Positions 49,507 through 60,957 are shown, numbered from the stretch's first letter. The stretch is DNA of 64,000 bases from Candidatus Allofournierella merdavium (GCA_019118765.1 DWYI01000020.1:1-64000); one strand, 5' to 3'. Notes: generated by a model not told the origin, from the sequence alone. Numbers and translations are program-made.

Positions 49507-52500
49507 TTACAGGCGGAAGTAGTCCACGCCGCCCTCAAACAGGGGCTGGTACTTGTCGCCCGGCACGTTCTTGTACAGGTCGTTGCCGCTGCGCTCGGTG
49601 TGGCCCATCTTGCCCAGCACCCGGCCGTCCGGGCTGGTGATGCCCTCGATGGCCCAGACGCTGCCGTTGGGGTTCACCGACAGGTCCATGGAGGGGTTGC
49701 CCGCCCCGTCCACATACTGCGTGGCGATCTGGCCGTTCTTCAGCATCTCGTTCAGCACATCGTCGCTTGCCACGAAGCGGCCCTCGCCGTGGCTGATGGC
49801 CACGGTGTGCACCTGGCCGGGCTCACAGCGGCTGAGCCAGGGGCTGAGGTTGGAGGCCACCCGGGTGTTCACCAGCATGCTCTGGTGGCGGCCGATGGTG
49901 TTGAAGGTAAGGGTGGGGCACTCCGCGTCCATGGGGCGGATCTCGCCAAAGGGCACAAGGCCCAGCTTGATGAGGGCCTGGAAGCCGTTGCAGATGCCCA
50001 GCATCAGGCCGTCCCGCTGGCCCAGCAGCCGCTGCACCGCCTCGGTGACGGCGGGGGCCCGGAAGAAGGCGGTGATGAACTTGGCGCTGCCGTCCGGCTC
50101 GTCGCCGCCGGAGAAGCCGCCGGGCAGCATGACGATCTGGCTCTCGTCGATGGCCTTCACCAGCGCCTCGCAGCTTTCGACCACGGCGGCGGGGGTGAGG
50201 TTGTTGATGACCAGCACCCGCGGGTCGGCCCCGGCGCGACGGAAGGCGCGTGCGGTGTCGTACTCGCAGTTGGTGCCGGGGAACACCGGGATGATGACCT
50301 TGGGCTTTGCCGCGCCTACGGCCGGGCCCTTGCGGGCGGGCACATCGAAGGTGACGGGCAACACCTCTTCGCCCTTGCCCCGGTAGGGGAACACCGGCTC
50401 CAGCTTGCCCTGCCAGGCGTCCTCCAGCGGGGCCAGGTCCACGGTCTCGCCGCCCAGGGTGAAGGTGTAGTCCTCGGTGACGGCGCCCAGTTCCAGGGCG
50501 TTTTCCACCTCTTCGCCGTCGGCCAGTTCCAGAACAAAGCTGCCGTAGGCGGGGCGGAAGAGATCGGCGGGGTCCACCCCGCTTGCCAGCTTGAAGCCCA
50601 GCCGGTTGCCCAGGCACATCTTGAACAGGCCCTCGGCGGCGCAGCCGTAGCCGGGGGTCCAGGCGGCGCGCACCCTGCCGGAGGCGATGAGGCCCTCCAC
50701 CTGCTCGAACAGCGCCTTCAGGCTGTGGCGCTCGGGGCGCAGGTCGTCGTATTCCGGCCGCAGCCACACCACCCGGCTGCCCGCGGCCTTGAACTCGGGG
50801 CTGATCACATTGCCGGTGGTGCCGATGGCGGTGGCAAAGCTCACCAGCGTGGGGGGCACGTCCAGGTCCTCAAAGCTGCCGGACATGCTGTCCTTACCGC
50901 CGATGGCGGCGATGCCCAGATCCACCTGGGCCTTCAGCGCGCCCAGCAGAGCGGTGAAGGGCTTGCCCCAGCGCTCGGGGTCGGTGCCCAGCCGCTCGAA
51001 GTACTCCTGGAAGGTCAGATATGCCTTTTTGTGGTCGAAGCCGGTGGCCACCAGCTTGGCCACGCTCTCCACCACCGCCAGGTAGGCGCCGCTGTACTGC
51101 TTTTTCTCCATCAGGAAGGGGTTGTAGCCCCAGGCCATGCCGCTGCAGGTGGTGGTCTCGCCGTCCACCGGCAGCTTGGCCGCCATGGCCTGCGCCGGGG
51201 TGAGCTGGCGGCGGCCGCCGAAGGGCATGAGCACGGTGGCCGCGCCGATGGTGGAGTCGAACCGCTCGCCAAGGCCCTTCTGGCTGCAGACGTTCAGGTC
51301 GGTGACCAGGTTGCGCAGCCGCTCCTCCCAGGTGTCGCCCGCCCACTCCCGCTCGTAGGGCAGGCAGTCGTAGACCAGCACGTCGGCGTGCTTTTCGGCG
51401 CCGTTGGAGGCAAGGAACTTGCGGCTGACATCCACGATGGTCTTGCCGCGCCAGGTCATCGTCAGGCGGGGCTCCTCGGTGACGGTGGCCACCACGGTGG
51501 CGTCCAGGTTCTCCTCGTGGGCCAGGGCCACAAAGGCCTGCACGTCCTCGGGGGCCAGCACCATGGCCATCCGCTCCTGGCTCTCGCTGATGGCCAGCTC
51601 GGTGCCGTCCAGCCCGTCGTACTTCTTGGGCACGGCGTCCAGGTCGATGGCCAGGCCGTCGGCCAGTTCGCCGATGGCCACGCTCACGCCGCCCGCGCCG
51701 AAGTCGTTGCAACGCTTGATGAGACGGGTGGCCTCCGGCCGGCGCAAAAGGCGCTGCAGCTTGCGCTCGATGGGGGCGTTGCCCTTCTGCACCTCGGCGC
51801 CGCAGGTCTCCAGGCTCTTGCGGCCGTGGGCCTTGGAGGAGCCGGTGGCGCCGCCGCAGCCGTCCCGGCCGGTGGCGCCGCCCAGCAGCACCACGATGTC
51901 GCCGGGCTTGGGCTCCTCCCGCCGGACGTTGGCGGCGGGGGCAGCGCCCACCACCGCGCCGATCTCCATCCGCTTGGCCACATAGCCGGGATGGTACAAC
52001 TCGGTGACCTGGCCGGTGGCAAGGCCGATCTGGTTGCCGTAGCTGGAATAGCCCGCCGCCGCGGTGGTGACCAGCTTGCGCTGGGGCAGCTTGCCGGGCA
52101 GGGTGTCCTCCACCGGCACCAGCGGGTCGCCCGCGCCGGTGACCCGCATGGCCTGGTAGACGTAGCTGCGGCCGGACAGCGGGTCACGGATGGCGCCGCC
52201 GATGCAGGTGGCCGCGCCGCCGAAGGGCTCGATCTCGGTGGGGTGGTTGTGGGTCTCGTTTTTGAAGAGGTACAGCCAGTCCTGCTCCTGGCCGTCCACG
52301 TCGCACTTGATCTTGACGGTGCAGGCGTTGATCTCGTCCGATTCGTCCAGGTCCTTCAGCTTGCCGATGGCCTTGAGGTACTTGGCGCCGATGGTGGCCA
52401 GGTCCATCAGGCACATGTCCTTCTTGCGGCCGGCGTACACCGCCTTGCGCATGGCCAGGTAGGAGTCGAAGGCCTTTTTCACCTGCACGTCCTCGATGCG

Positions 52501-53199
52501 CACCTCCTCCAGGATGGTGCCGAAGGTGGTGTGGCGGCAGTGGTCGCTCCAGTATGTGTCGATCATCCTGATCTCGGTGATGGTGGGCGCGCGGTGCTCA
52601 CTCTGGAAGTACTCCTGGCAGAAGGTGATGTCCGCCAGGTCCATGGCCAGGCCCCGCTGCTGGATAAAGGCGGCCAGGCCCTCCTCGTCCAGTTCCAGAA
52701 AGCCCTCCAGCACCTCCACGTCGGGAGGCACGGGGTAGTCCACCCGCAGGGTGTCCACCGGCTCGAGGGAGGCCTCGCGGGCCTCCACCGGGTTGATGAC
52801 ATACTTCTTGATCCGCTCCAGCTCTTCGGCGGGGATGTCGCCCTCCAGCAGGTAGACCCGGGCGGTGCGCACCTGGGGCCGCTCGCCCTGGCTGATGAGC
52901 TGGATGCACTCGCTGGCGGAGGAGGCGCGCTGGTCGAACTGACCGGGCAGATACTCCACCGCGAAGACGGTTTTTGCCGCGGGCAGCGCATCACAGACGG
53001 CGTCCACCGGGGGCTCGCTGAAGACGGTGGGCACGCAGGCGTCGAACAACTCCCGGCTGATGCCCTCCACATCGTAGCGGTTCAAAAGGCGCAGGCCGGC
53101 CACGCTGCCGATGCCCAGGATGTCCCGCACCTCGGTCAGCAGGCTCTGGGCCTCGTGGTCAAAGCCCGGTTTCTTTTCCACATAAACACGATATACCAT
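49507..53199 (-). CDS. purL: Phosphoribosylformylglycinamidine synthase, single-chain (PurL + PurQ)
   Basis: 1230 residues. Converts FGAR, ATP and glutamine to FGAM. Large-form FGAM synthase: an N-terminal PurS-like region, two AIRS-type domains (DTYWSDHCRHTTFGTI near 215, PIGG-like ATP-binding stretches), and a C-terminal class I glutaminase with GICNGFQ (nucleophile Cys about 1069) and HGEGRF. No separate purS or purQ was seen. Most Gram-positive bacteria use three polypeptides, so the fused form is notable but known in several Clostridia. GGGAGG precedes the ATG. Confidence 0.94.
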   Translation of the reverse strand: MVYRVYVEKKPGFDHEAQSLLTEVRDILGIGSVAGLRLLNRYDVEGISRELFDACVPTVFSEPPVDAVCDALPAAKTVFAVEYLPGQFDQRASSASECIQLISQGERPQVRTARVYLLEGDIPAEELERIKKYVINPVEAREASLEPVDTLRVDYPVPPDVEVLEGFLELDEEGLAAFIQQRGLAMDLADITFCQEYFQSEHRAPTITEIRMIDTYWSDHCRHTTFGTILEEVRIEDVQVKKAFDSYLAMRKAVYAGRKKDMCLMDLATIGAKYLKAIGKLKDLDESDEINACTVKIKCDVDGQEQDWLYLFKNETHNHPTEIEPFGGAATCIGGAIRDPLSGRSYVYQAMRVTGAGDPLVPVEDTLPGKLPQRKLVTTAAAGYSSYGNQIGLATGQVTELYHPGYVAKRMEIGAVVGAAPAANVRREEPKPGDIVVLLGGATGRDGCGGATGSSKAHGRKSLETCGAEVQKGNAPIERKLQRLLRRPEATRLIKRCNDFGAGGVSVAIGELADGLAIDLDAVPKKYDGLDGTELAISESQERMAMVLAPEDVQAFVALAHEENLDATVVATVTEEPRLTMTWRGKTIVDVSRKFLASNGAEKHADVLVYDCLPYEREWAGDTWEERLRNLVTDLNVCSQKGLGERFDSTIGAATVLMPFGGRRQLTPAQAMAAKLPVDGETTTCSGMAWGYNPFLMEKKQYSGAYLAVVESVAKLVATGFDHKKAYLTFQEYFERLGTDPERWGKPFTALLGALKAQVDLGIAAIGGKDSMSGSFEDLDVPPTLVSFATAIGTTGNVISPEFKAAGSRVVWLRPEYDDLRPERHSLKALFEQVEGLIASGRVRAAWTPGYGCAAEGLFKMCLGNRLGFKLASGVDPADLFRPAYGSFVLELADGEEVENALELGAVTEDYTFTLGGETVDLAPLEDAWQGKLEPVFPYRGKGEEVLPVTFDVPARKGPAVGAAKPKVIIPVFPGTNCEYDTARAFRRAGADPRVLVINNLTPAAVVESCEALVKAIDESQIVMLPGGFSGGDEPDGSAKFITAFFRAPAVTEAVQRLLGQRDGLMLGICNGFQALIKLGLVPFGEIRPMDAECPTLTFNTIGRHQSMLVNTRVASNLSPWLSRCEPGQVHTVAISHGEGRFVASDDVLNEMLKNGQIATQYVDGAGNPSMDLSVNPNGSVWAIEGITSPDGRVLGKMGHTERSGNDLYKNVPGDKYQPLFEGGVDYFRL

Positions 53200-53226
53200 G
53201 GGGTACCTCCCTTGAAACTGTGGGGT

Positions 53227-54510
<1,284 letters not shown>

Positions 54511-54557
54511 GGGTAAATTTCCCCCTTCCTTTTTTCCCGAGCCCTGACACACCAATG

Positions 54558-54583
54558 CCCGGCGCGGCAAAAACCGCGCCGGG
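54558..54583 (-). other. Intercistronic stem-loop between the AICAR transformylase and purD genes
   Basis: CCCGGCGCGG and CCGCGCCGGG flank an AT-only loop, 14 bases after the upstream stop on the minus strand. There is no T tract; it is more likely a stability element or weak pause than a terminator. Confidence 0.55.
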
Positions 54584-54597
54584 TGGTGCGCTTTTGT

Positions 54598-55770
54598 TTA
54601 ATGGTGGAACAGCCGCAGCCCGCAGAAGGCCATGGCGATGCCGTATTTGTTGCAGGTGTCGATGACCTGCTGGTCGCGGATGGAGCCGCCGGGCTCCACG
54701 ATGGCGGTCACGCCGCTGCGGCGGGCCCGCTCGATGTTGTCGCCGAAGGGGAAGAAGGCGTCGCTGCCCAGGCACACGCCGGTCACCTTGGACAGCCATT
54801 CCTTCTTCTCGGCGGCGGTGAGGGGCTCGGGGCGGGTGGTGAAGGTCTCGGCCCACACGTCCTCGCCGATCACGTCCTCGTACTCATCGCTGATGTACAC
54901 GTCGATGGCGTTGTCCCGGTTGGGGCGGGAGACGTCGGGCTTAAAGGGCAGGGCCAGCACCTTGGGGTGATGGCGCAGCTGCCAGATGTCCGCCTTGTTG
55001 CCGGCCAGGCGGGTGCAGTGGATGCGGCTCTGCTGGCCGGCGCCCACGCCGATGATCTGGCCGCCCTGGGCGTAGCACACCGAGTTGGACTGGGTGTACT
55101 TGAGGGTGATGAGGCAGAGCACCAGGTCCCGCTTCTGCTCGGGGCTGAGGGTCTTGTTCTCGGTGACGAGGTTCTGCAGCATCCCCTCGTCGATGCGCAG
55201 GTCGTTGCGGCCCTGCTCGAAGGTGATGCCGAACACCTGCTTGTGCTCCACCGGGGCGGGCACATACGAGGCGTCGATCTGCACGATGTTGTAATTGCCC
55301 TTGCGCTTGGATTTGAGAATTTCCAGGGCGGCGGGGGTGTAGCCGGGGGCGATGATGCCGTCGGACACCTCGTGCTGGATGACCTTGGCGGTGGACTCGT
55401 CGCACTCGTCGGAGAGGGCGATCCAGTCGCCAAAACTGCTCATGCGGTCGGCGCCGCGGGCCCGGGCGTAGGCGCAGGCCAGGGGGCTGAGCTCCAGCCC
55501 CTCGCAGAAGTACATCTTTTTGAGGGTGTCGTCCAGGGGCAGGCCCAGGGCCGCGCCCGCCGGGGAGACGTGCTTGAAGGAGGCGGCGGCGGGCAGGCCG
55601 GTGGCCTCCTTCAGCTCCTTCACCAGCTGCCAGGAGTTGAGCGCGTCCAGAAAGTTGATGTAGCCCGGCTTGCCGTTCAAAACGGTCACCGGCAGCTCGC
55701 CCTCTTCCATATAGATGCGGGCGGGTTTCTGGTTGGGGTTGCAGCCGTATTTCAGTTCCAGTTCCTTCAT
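54598..55770 (-). CDS. purH: AICAR transformylase, monofunctional (PurH C-terminal-type)
   Basis: 390 residues. Contains only the AICAR formyltransferase half: LKYGCNPNQKPARIY (about 6-20), AAASFKHVSPAGAALG (the Lys-His pair near 66), YTPAALEILKSKRKGNYN and SDAFFPFGDNIE near the C-terminus. The IMP cyclohydrolase domain of bifunctional PurH (about 520 residues) is absent and is supplied by the neighbouring gene. Transfers formyl from 10-formyl-THF to AICAR. The gene is 15 bases after purO. Confidence 0.92.
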   Translation of the reverse strand: MKELELKYGCNPNQKPARIYMEEGELPVTVLNGKPGYINFLDALNSWQLVKELKEATGLPAAASFKHVSPAGAALGLPLDDTLKKMYFCEGLELSPLACAYARARGADRMSSFGDWIALSDECDESTAKVIQHEVSDGIIAPGYTPAALEILKSKRKGNYNIVQIDASYVPAPVEHKQVFGITFEQGRNDLRIDEGMLQNLVTENKTLSPEQKRDLVLCLITLKYTQSNSVCYAQGGQIIGVGAGQQSRIHCTRLAGNKADIWQLRHHPKVLALPFKPDVSRPNRDNAIDVYISDEYEDVIGEDVWAETFTTRPEPLTAAEKKEWLSKVTGVCLGSDAFFPFGDNIERARRSGVTAIVEPGGSIRDQQVIDTCNKYGIAMAFCGLRLFHH

Positions 55771-55785
55771 CTTTCGTTTTCCCCC

Positions 55786-56523
55786 TTATTCTTCACAAAC
55801 TGCGTCGTATTTATTGATGATCACATCTTCCGTCTCGCCGGTGGCAAGGTCGATGCCCCGCACGAAGAGGCTCACCTTGTTGTCCTCGTTCAGCGCCTCC
55901 CACATCTTCACCGCCAGTTCCTCCGCGTCCTCCGGCAGGGCCACCCGCTCCGGCTCGCCCTCAAAGCTGGGGATGGGGCTGCCGTCGCATTTGTAGGTGT
56001 GCAGGAAGTGCCCCTCCCCCGCCACCGGCTGCGGATACTCGAAGAAGTACCGCCGGCAGCTTTCGCCGTTGCCGTCGGCGCTTTTGAGGATGGACAGCTT
56101 GTAGCTGCAAGCGCCATCGGCCAGCTCCACCACACCGCTGATGCGGGGGGTCCAGTTGGGGCCGTCCGGCTCAAACGTCCGGGTGCGCAGGGCGGCCTCG
56201 AAACTCTCGCCCCGGCTCATGAATTCATAGACGGTGTCGGTCTGGTCGCCGTTGGTGACGATGTGGGTATCCTCCCCCACCGTGCGCACCGGGTTATAGA
56301 TGATGAGGCTGGGGTCCTGGAGCTTTTCCGGGTCCGCCGCCAGGGTGCGGATGCCGCCGATCTGGGGCACCGGGTCGAACACCCGGTTGCGGCTGTTGGC
56401 GCTGCGGCCCATGATGAAATAGGCGATGAGCGCCTTTTTGCCGCTGGGGGCAAGGCCCAGCACGATGCCCCGGCCGGGGTAGGCGTTGGTCTTCAGCTGT
56501 TCGTACAGGTCAAGCAGTTCCAT
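55786..56523 (-). CDS. purO: IMP cyclohydrolase, archaeal PurO type
   Basis: 245 residues of the IMP_cyclohyd family first known from archaea: PGRGIVLGLAPSGKKALIAYFIMGRSANSRNRVF (about 17-50, read in parts), YNPVRTVGEDTHIVTNGDQTD, and EFMSRGESFEAALRTRTFEPDGPNWTPRI. It closes FAICAR to IMP. It sits directly before AICAR transformylase, and together they replace bifunctional PurH. The start is the natural first ATG, preceded by GGGAGAATGAGG. Confidence 0.9.
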   Translation of the reverse strand: MELLDLYEQLKTNAYPGRGIVLGLAPSGKKALIAYFIMGRSANSRNRVFDPVPQIGGIRTLAADPEKLQDPSLIIYNPVRTVGEDTHIVTNGDQTDTVYEFMSRGESFEAALRTRTFEPDGPNWTPRISGVVELADGACSYKLSILKSADGNGESCRRYFFEYPQPVAGEGHFLHTYKCDGSPIPSFEGEPERVALPEDAEELAVKMWEALNEDNKVSLFVRGIDLATGETEDVIINKYDAVCEE

Positions 56524-56566
56524 TTCCTCATTCTCCCTTTTTGTAGTCAGCGCCCGGGGCGCGGGT

Positions 56567-57166
56567 TCAGCCTTTGTCGTACGCGGCGCACACCTTGGCC
56601 AGCGCCGCGGGCAGCAGTTTCCACTCGGCCTGCTCCATCACCCGCCGCTGCAAGGTCTCGGGGGTGTCGCCCTCGGCCACCTCCACCGCCTTCTGGGCGA
56701 TGATGCGCCCGCCGTCGCACACCTCGTTCACAAAGTGCACCGTGGCGCCGGTGACCTTGACCCCCTTGGCCAGGGCCGCCTCGTGGACCTTGAGACCGTA
56801 CATCCCTTCGCCGCAGAAGCTGGGGATGAGGCTGGGATGCACGTTCAGAATGCGCTCGGGGTAGGCGGCGATGACGCTTTTGCCCAGGATGGACAGAAAG
56901 CCCGCCAGCACCACGATGTCGATGGCGTTTTCCTTCAAAACGGCCAGCAGGGCCGCGTCGAATTCCTCGGCGGTGGCGTAGTCTTTCCGGCGCACCACCA
57001 CGCCGGGCACGCCGGCGTTTTCGGCCCGCTCCAGAGCGTAGACGCCGGGCTTCGAGGCCACCACCAGGGAAATTTTGCCGTGGGGGTTTTCGCCCCTGGC
57101 CTCGCTGTCCAGCAGGGCCTGGAGGTTGGTGCCCCCGCCGGACACCAGAACCGCTACCCTCAGCAT
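56567..57166 (-). CDS. purN: Phosphoribosylglycinamide formyltransferase (10-formyl-THF dependent)
   Basis: 199 residues: VLVSGGGTNLQALLD (phosphate loop), LAGFLSILGKSVIAAYPERILNVHPSLIPSF (catalytic Asn-His and Asp region, about 88-118, read in parts) and GATVHFVNEVCDGGRIIAQKAVEV. Formylates GAR to FGAR. Overlaps the purM stop by seven bases. Confidence 0.95.
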   Translation of the reverse strand: MLRVAVLVSGGGTNLQALLDSEARGENPHGKISLVVASKPGVYALERAENAGVPGVVVRRKDYATAEEFDAALLAVLKENAIDIVVLAGFLSILGKSVIAAYPERILNVHPSLIPSFCGEGMYGLKVHEAALAKGVKVTGATVHFVNEVCDGGRIIAQKAVEVAEGDTPETLQRRVMEQAEWKLLPAALAKVCAAYDKG

Positions 57167-58200
57167 AGTTCCACCCCGTCGCCGGCCACGATCTCGCCCA
57201 GCACCCAGGCGTCCTCGCCGTTGGCCTTCAGGATCTCCACGGCGCGGGCGGCGTCCTCTTTGGCCACCACCAGGATCATGCCCACGCCCATATTAAAGGT
57301 GTTGAACATGTCCCGCTCAGGGATATTGCCGGCAGCCTGGATGTGGTTAAAGAGGGCGGGGGTGTGCACATTGGCCTTTTCGATGCGGGCGGCGCAGCCT
57401 TTTTTCAGGCAGCGGGGGATGTTCTCGTAGAAGCCGCCGCCGGTGATGTGGCTCACGCCCTTGACGGTGATCTCGTCCATCACCGCCAGCACGGGTTTGA
57501 CGTAAATTTTGGTGGGAGCCAGCAGGGCCTCGCCCAGGGTGCGGCCCAGGTCGGCGTGGTACTCTTTCAGCACCTCCGGGTGGTGTTCCAGGTCAAAGAC
57601 CCGGCGCACCAGCGAAAAGCCGTTGGAGTGCACCCCGGAGGAGGGCAGGGCGATGATGGCGTCGCCCTCTGTCATGGTGCTGTTGTCCAGCAGTTTGGCC
57701 TTGTCCACAGCGCCCACGGTGAAGCCCGCCAGGTCATACTCGTCCTCGGGGTAGAAGCCGGGCATCTCGGCGGTCTCGCCGCCCACCAAAGCGCAGCCCG
57801 CCTGCACGCAGCCCTCGGCCACGCCGGCTACCAGCTGGGCGATCTTTTCCGGCACGTTTTTGCCGCAGGCGATGTAGTCCAGAAAGATGAGGGGCTTCGC
57901 GCCGGCGCAGATCACGTCGTTCACGCACATGGCCACGCAGTCGATGCCCACGGTGTCGTGCTTGTCCATCAGAAAGGCCAGTTTCAGCTTGGTGCCCACG
58001 CCGTCGGTACCGCTCACCAGCACCGGGTGGGGCATGCCGGTGCAGTCCAGTTCGAACAGGCCGCCGAAGCCCCCCAGGCCGCCGATGCAGCCGGCGGTCA
58101 TGGTGCGGGCGACGTGCTGCTTCATCAGTTCCACCGCCTTGTAGCCGGCGGTGATGTCCACCCCGGCGGCGGCGTAGCTGGCGGAATAACTCTTTTCCAT
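57160..58200 (-). CDS. purM: Phosphoribosylformylglycinamidine cyclo-ligase (AIR synthase)
   Basis: 346 residues with the AIRS fold: YAAAGVDITAGYKAVELM at the start, VSGTDGVGTKLKLAF, CVNDVICAGAKPLIFLDYIACG, GGETAEMPGFY and ITGGGFYENIPR. Converts FGAM to AIR with ATP. ATG 58200 follows AAAAGGAGCC; a TTG eight codons earlier is less likely. Confidence 0.95.
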   Translation of the reverse strand: MEKSYSASYAAAGVDITAGYKAVELMKQHVARTMTAGCIGGLGGFGGLFELDCTGMPHPVLVSGTDGVGTKLKLAFLMDKHDTVGIDCVAMCVNDVICAGAKPLIFLDYIACGKNVPEKIAQLVAGVAEGCVQAGCALVGGETAEMPGFYPEDEYDLAGFTVGAVDKAKLLDNSTMTEGDAIIALPSSGVHSNGFSLVRRVFDLEHHPEVLKEYHADLGRTLGEALLAPTKIYVKPVLAVMDEITVKGVSHITGGGFYENIPRCLKKGCAARIEKANVHTPALFNHIQAAGNIPERDMFNTFNMGVGMILVVAKEDAARAVEILKANGEDAWVLGEIVAGDGVELC

Positions 58201-58216
58201 GGCGCTCTGGCTCCTT

Positions 58217-59656
58217 TTAATCAATGGTCTCGGAAATTTTGTTCTCGAACTTGCTCTTCTCGGTCACCGCCGGGGGCTCCACAGGGTACTGGCCGGTGAA
58301 GCAGCCGGTGCACAGACCCAGCTTGCAGCCCTCGGCGATGGTCTTCACGCCCTCCACGCTCAAAAAGCCCAGGCTGTCCACCCCCAGGATGTCCCGCATC
58401 TCCTCCAGCGTGTGATTGGCGGCGATGAGGTTCTCCCGGCTGTCCACGTCCACACCGAAGTAGCAGGGATAGAGAAATTCCGGCGCGCTGGACAAAAAAT
58501 GCACCTGGGTGGCGCCCGCCTCCCGCAGCAGCTGCACGATCTGGCGGCTGGTGGTGCCCCGGACGATGGAGTCGTCCACCAGCACCACCCGCTTGCCCCG
58601 CACCGTGTCGGCGATGGGGTTGAGCTTGATGCGCACAGTGTTCTCCCGCAGCTTCTGGTCGGGCTGGATGAAGGTGCGCCCGATGTACTTGTTCTTCAAA
58701 AAGCCGATGCCGTAGGGGATGCCGCTCTGCTGGGAGTAGCCCAGCGCCGCGTCCAGCCCCGAGTCGGGCACGCCCACCACCACATCCGCCTGGATGGGGT
58801 GTTCCAGCGCCAGCATGGCGCCGGCGCGGCGGCGGGCCCGGTGCACCGAGGCGCCGTCCACCACCGAGTCGGGCCGGGCGATGTAGACGAATTCAAAGAC
58901 GCACAGGCTGGAGGGCGCGCCGCAGTGGGTGCGGATGGAGCGCATGCCGTCCTTGTCAAAGACGATGATCTCGCCGGGCTCCACGTCCCGCACGAACTCG
59001 CCGCCGGCGGCGGCGATGGCACAGCTCTCGCTGGCGATGATGTCGCTGTCGCCCAGCTTGCCGATGCACAGCGGCCGGAAGCCCTGAGGGTCGCGGGCGG
59101 CGATCAGTTTGCGGGGGCTCATGATCACCAGGCTGTAGGCTCCCTTGAGGATGGGCATGCTCTTTTCCACCGCCTCCTCGATGCTGCGGCTCGTAAGGCG
59201 CTGGCGGGTGATGGTGTAGGCGATGACCTCGGTGTCGCTGGTGGAGTGGAAGATGCCCCCCTCCAGCTCGATGTCCCGCCGCAGTTCGTAGGAGTTGGTG
59301 AGGTTGCCGTTGTGGGCCAGGGCCATGGGGCCCTTCACATGGCGGATGACAAAGGGCTGGGCATTGGCCCGCAGGGGGGTGCCGGTGGTGGCGTAGCGGC
59401 AGTGGCCGATGCACATCTGGCCCCGGGGCATGGTCTCCAGCACCTGCTTTGTGAACACCTCGTTCACCAGACCCAGGTCCCGGCGCTTGTAGATCACGCC
59501 CCGGTCGTTCACCGCCATGCCGCAGCTCTCCTGCCCCCGGTGCTGCAAAGCGTACAGGCCGTAATAGGTGGTGGCCACCACGTCCTGCTCCGCGATGCGG
59601 CGGTAGATGCCGAACACGCCGCACTCCTCGTGCAGCTTTGCGTCAAACTGTTCCAT
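58217..59656 (-). CDS. purF: Amidophosphoribosyltransferase
   Basis: 479 residues. First committed step: PRPP plus glutamine to phosphoribosylamine. The N-terminal nucleophile hydrolase is preceded by an 11-residue propeptide, giving Cys12 in HEECGVFGIY. The PRPP loop is VVLVDDSIVRGTTSRQI, and GLCTGCFTGQYP plus other Cys residues indicate the Firmicute form with a structural [4Fe-4S] cluster. GGAAC lies before the ATG. Confidence 0.95.
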   Translation of the reverse strand: MEQFDAKLHEECGVFGIYRRIAEQDVVATTYYGLYALQHRGQESCGMAVNDRGVIYKRRDLGLVNEVFTKQVLETMPRGQMCIGHCRYATTGTPLRANAQPFVIRHVKGPMALAHNGNLTNSYELRRDIELEGGIFHSTSDTEVIAYTITRQRLTSRSIEEAVEKSMPILKGAYSLVIMSPRKLIAARDPQGFRPLCIGKLGDSDIIASESCAIAAAGGEFVRDVEPGEIIVFDKDGMRSIRTHCGAPSSLCVFEFVYIARPDSVVDGASVHRARRRAGAMLALEHPIQADVVVGVPDSGLDAALGYSQQSGIPYGIGFLKNKYIGRTFIQPDQKLRENTVRIKLNPIADTVRGKRVVLVDDSIVRGTTSRQIVQLLREAGATQVHFLSSAPEFLYPCYFGVDVDSRENLIAANHTLEEMRDILGVDSLGFLSVEGVKTIAEGCKLGLCTGCFTGQYPVEPPAVTEKSKFENKISETID

Positions 59657-59698
59657 ACTGTTCCTTTCTTTGCCGTTGGTTGCCGCAAGCGCCGGGGC

Positions 59699-60406
59699 TC
59701 AGCCCAGCAGACGGGCCATGACCTCCTGATAGGCCTCCTCCTCGCCGCCCAGGTCCCGGCGGAACAGGTCCTTGTCCAGGTGGGCGCCGGTGGTGGCGTC
59801 CCAGAAGCGGCAGGTGTCGGGGCTGATCTCGTCCGCCAGCACGATGGTCCCGTCCGCCAGGCGGCCGAACTCCAGCTTGAAGTCGATGAGGCGGATGTTA
59901 AAGCCCAGCAGGTACTCGCTGAGGATGCGGTTCACCTTGAAGGCGTAGTCGCTGATGGTGTCGATCTCCTCCTGGGTGGCGAGGCCCAGGGCCAGGGCGT
60001 GATAGTGGTTGATGAGGGGATCGTGCAGGTCGTCGTTCTTATAGCTGAACTCCAGGGTGGGGCACTTGAGCACGGTGCCCTCGGGCACGCCCAGCCGCTT
60101 GGTGAAGCTGCCGGCGGCCACGTTGCGCACGATGACCTCCAGCGGCACGATCTGAACCTTCTTCACCAGGGTCTCCCGGTCGCTGAGTTCCTGCACAAAG
60201 TGGGTGGGCACGCCCTTTTCCGCCAGCATCTTCATCAGGTTGTTGGTCAGGCGGTTGTTCACCACGCCCTTGCCCCGGATGGTGCCCTTCTTGGCGCCGT
60301 CGCCGGCGGTGGCGTCGTCCTTGTAGTCCACGATCACCAGGTTGGGGTCGTCGGTGGCGAACACTTTCTTGGCTTTGCCCTCGTACAGCTGCTCCATCTT
60401 TTTCAT
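59699..60406 (-). CDS. purC: SAICAR synthetase
   Basis: 235 residues: [14 protein letters not shown] (ATP loop), [40 protein letters not shown] and [14 protein letters not shown]. Ligates aspartate to CAIR. ATG 60406 follows AGGAGCG; a second Met three codons later is possible. The frame is open to purE in the same phase, giving an apparent purE-purC fusion only if an intervening stretch without a stop were translated. Confidence 0.94.
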   Translation of the reverse strand: MKKMEQLYEGKAKKVFATDDPNLVIVDYKDDATAGDGAKKGTIRGKGVVNNRLTNNLMKMLAEKGVPTHFVQELSDRETLVKKVQIVPLEVIVRNVAAGSFTKRLGVPEGTVLKCPTLEFSYKNDDLHDPLINHYHALALGLATQEEIDTISDYAFKVNRILSEYLLGFNIRLIDFKLEFGRLADGTIVLADEISPDTCRFWDATTGAHLDKDLFRRDLGGEEEAYQEVMARLLG

Positions 60407-60450
60407 CGTCAAAACGCTCCTTTTATATTGTAAAGTTGTGGCTGCGATTT

Positions 60451-60957
60451 TTACAGTTCCGCCAGCTGGGCCTGCAGCGCCTCTTCCTTGCGGGCGATCT
60501 GGGCGGCCATGGCCTTGCGGTCGGCGGCCAGCACGGCGGCCAGCCGCTCGTCGGTGACCGCCAGAATCTGAGCGGCCAGCACCGCGGCGTTCTTGGCGCC
60601 GTTCAGCGCCACGGTGGCCACGGGGATGCCGCTGGGCATCTGCACGGTGGCCAGCAGCGCGTCCAGCCCGTCGGCGGCGCCCCCCTTCAGGGGGATGCCC
60701 ACCACCGGCAGGGTGGTATTGCCCGCCACGGCTCCCGCCAGATGGGCGGCCATGCCCGCCGCGCAGAGGATGACGCCGAAGCCCTTTTCCCGGGCGGACT
60801 TGGAAAACTCCGCCGCCTCGGCGGGGGTGCGGTGGGCGCTGAGGATGTGGGCCTCGAAGGGGATGCCCAGCCGTTTCAGCTCGGCGCAGGCGGCTTTCAC
60901 CACCGGCCAGTCGCTGTCGCTGCCCATCAAAACGGCCACGTTTTTCGTCTGTGTCAC
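60451..60957 (-). CDS. purE: N5-carboxyaminoimidazole ribonucleotide mutase
   Basis: 168 residues from GTG 60957, placed after CAGGAGG. Motifs: [13 protein letters not shown] (phosphate loop), [12 protein letters not shown] with the catalytic His, and [21 protein letters not shown]. Rearranges N5-CAIR to CAIR; no purK was seen in the window. First gene of the purine operon. Confidence 0.94.
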   Translation of the reverse strand: MTQTKNVAVLMGSDSDWPVVKAACAELKRLGIPFEAHILSAHRTPAEAAEFSKSAREKGFGVILCAAGMAAHLAGAVAGNTTLPVVGIPLKGGAADGLDALLATVQMPSGIPVATVALNGAKNAAVLAAQILAVTDERLAAVLAADRKAMAAQIARKEEALQAQLAEL

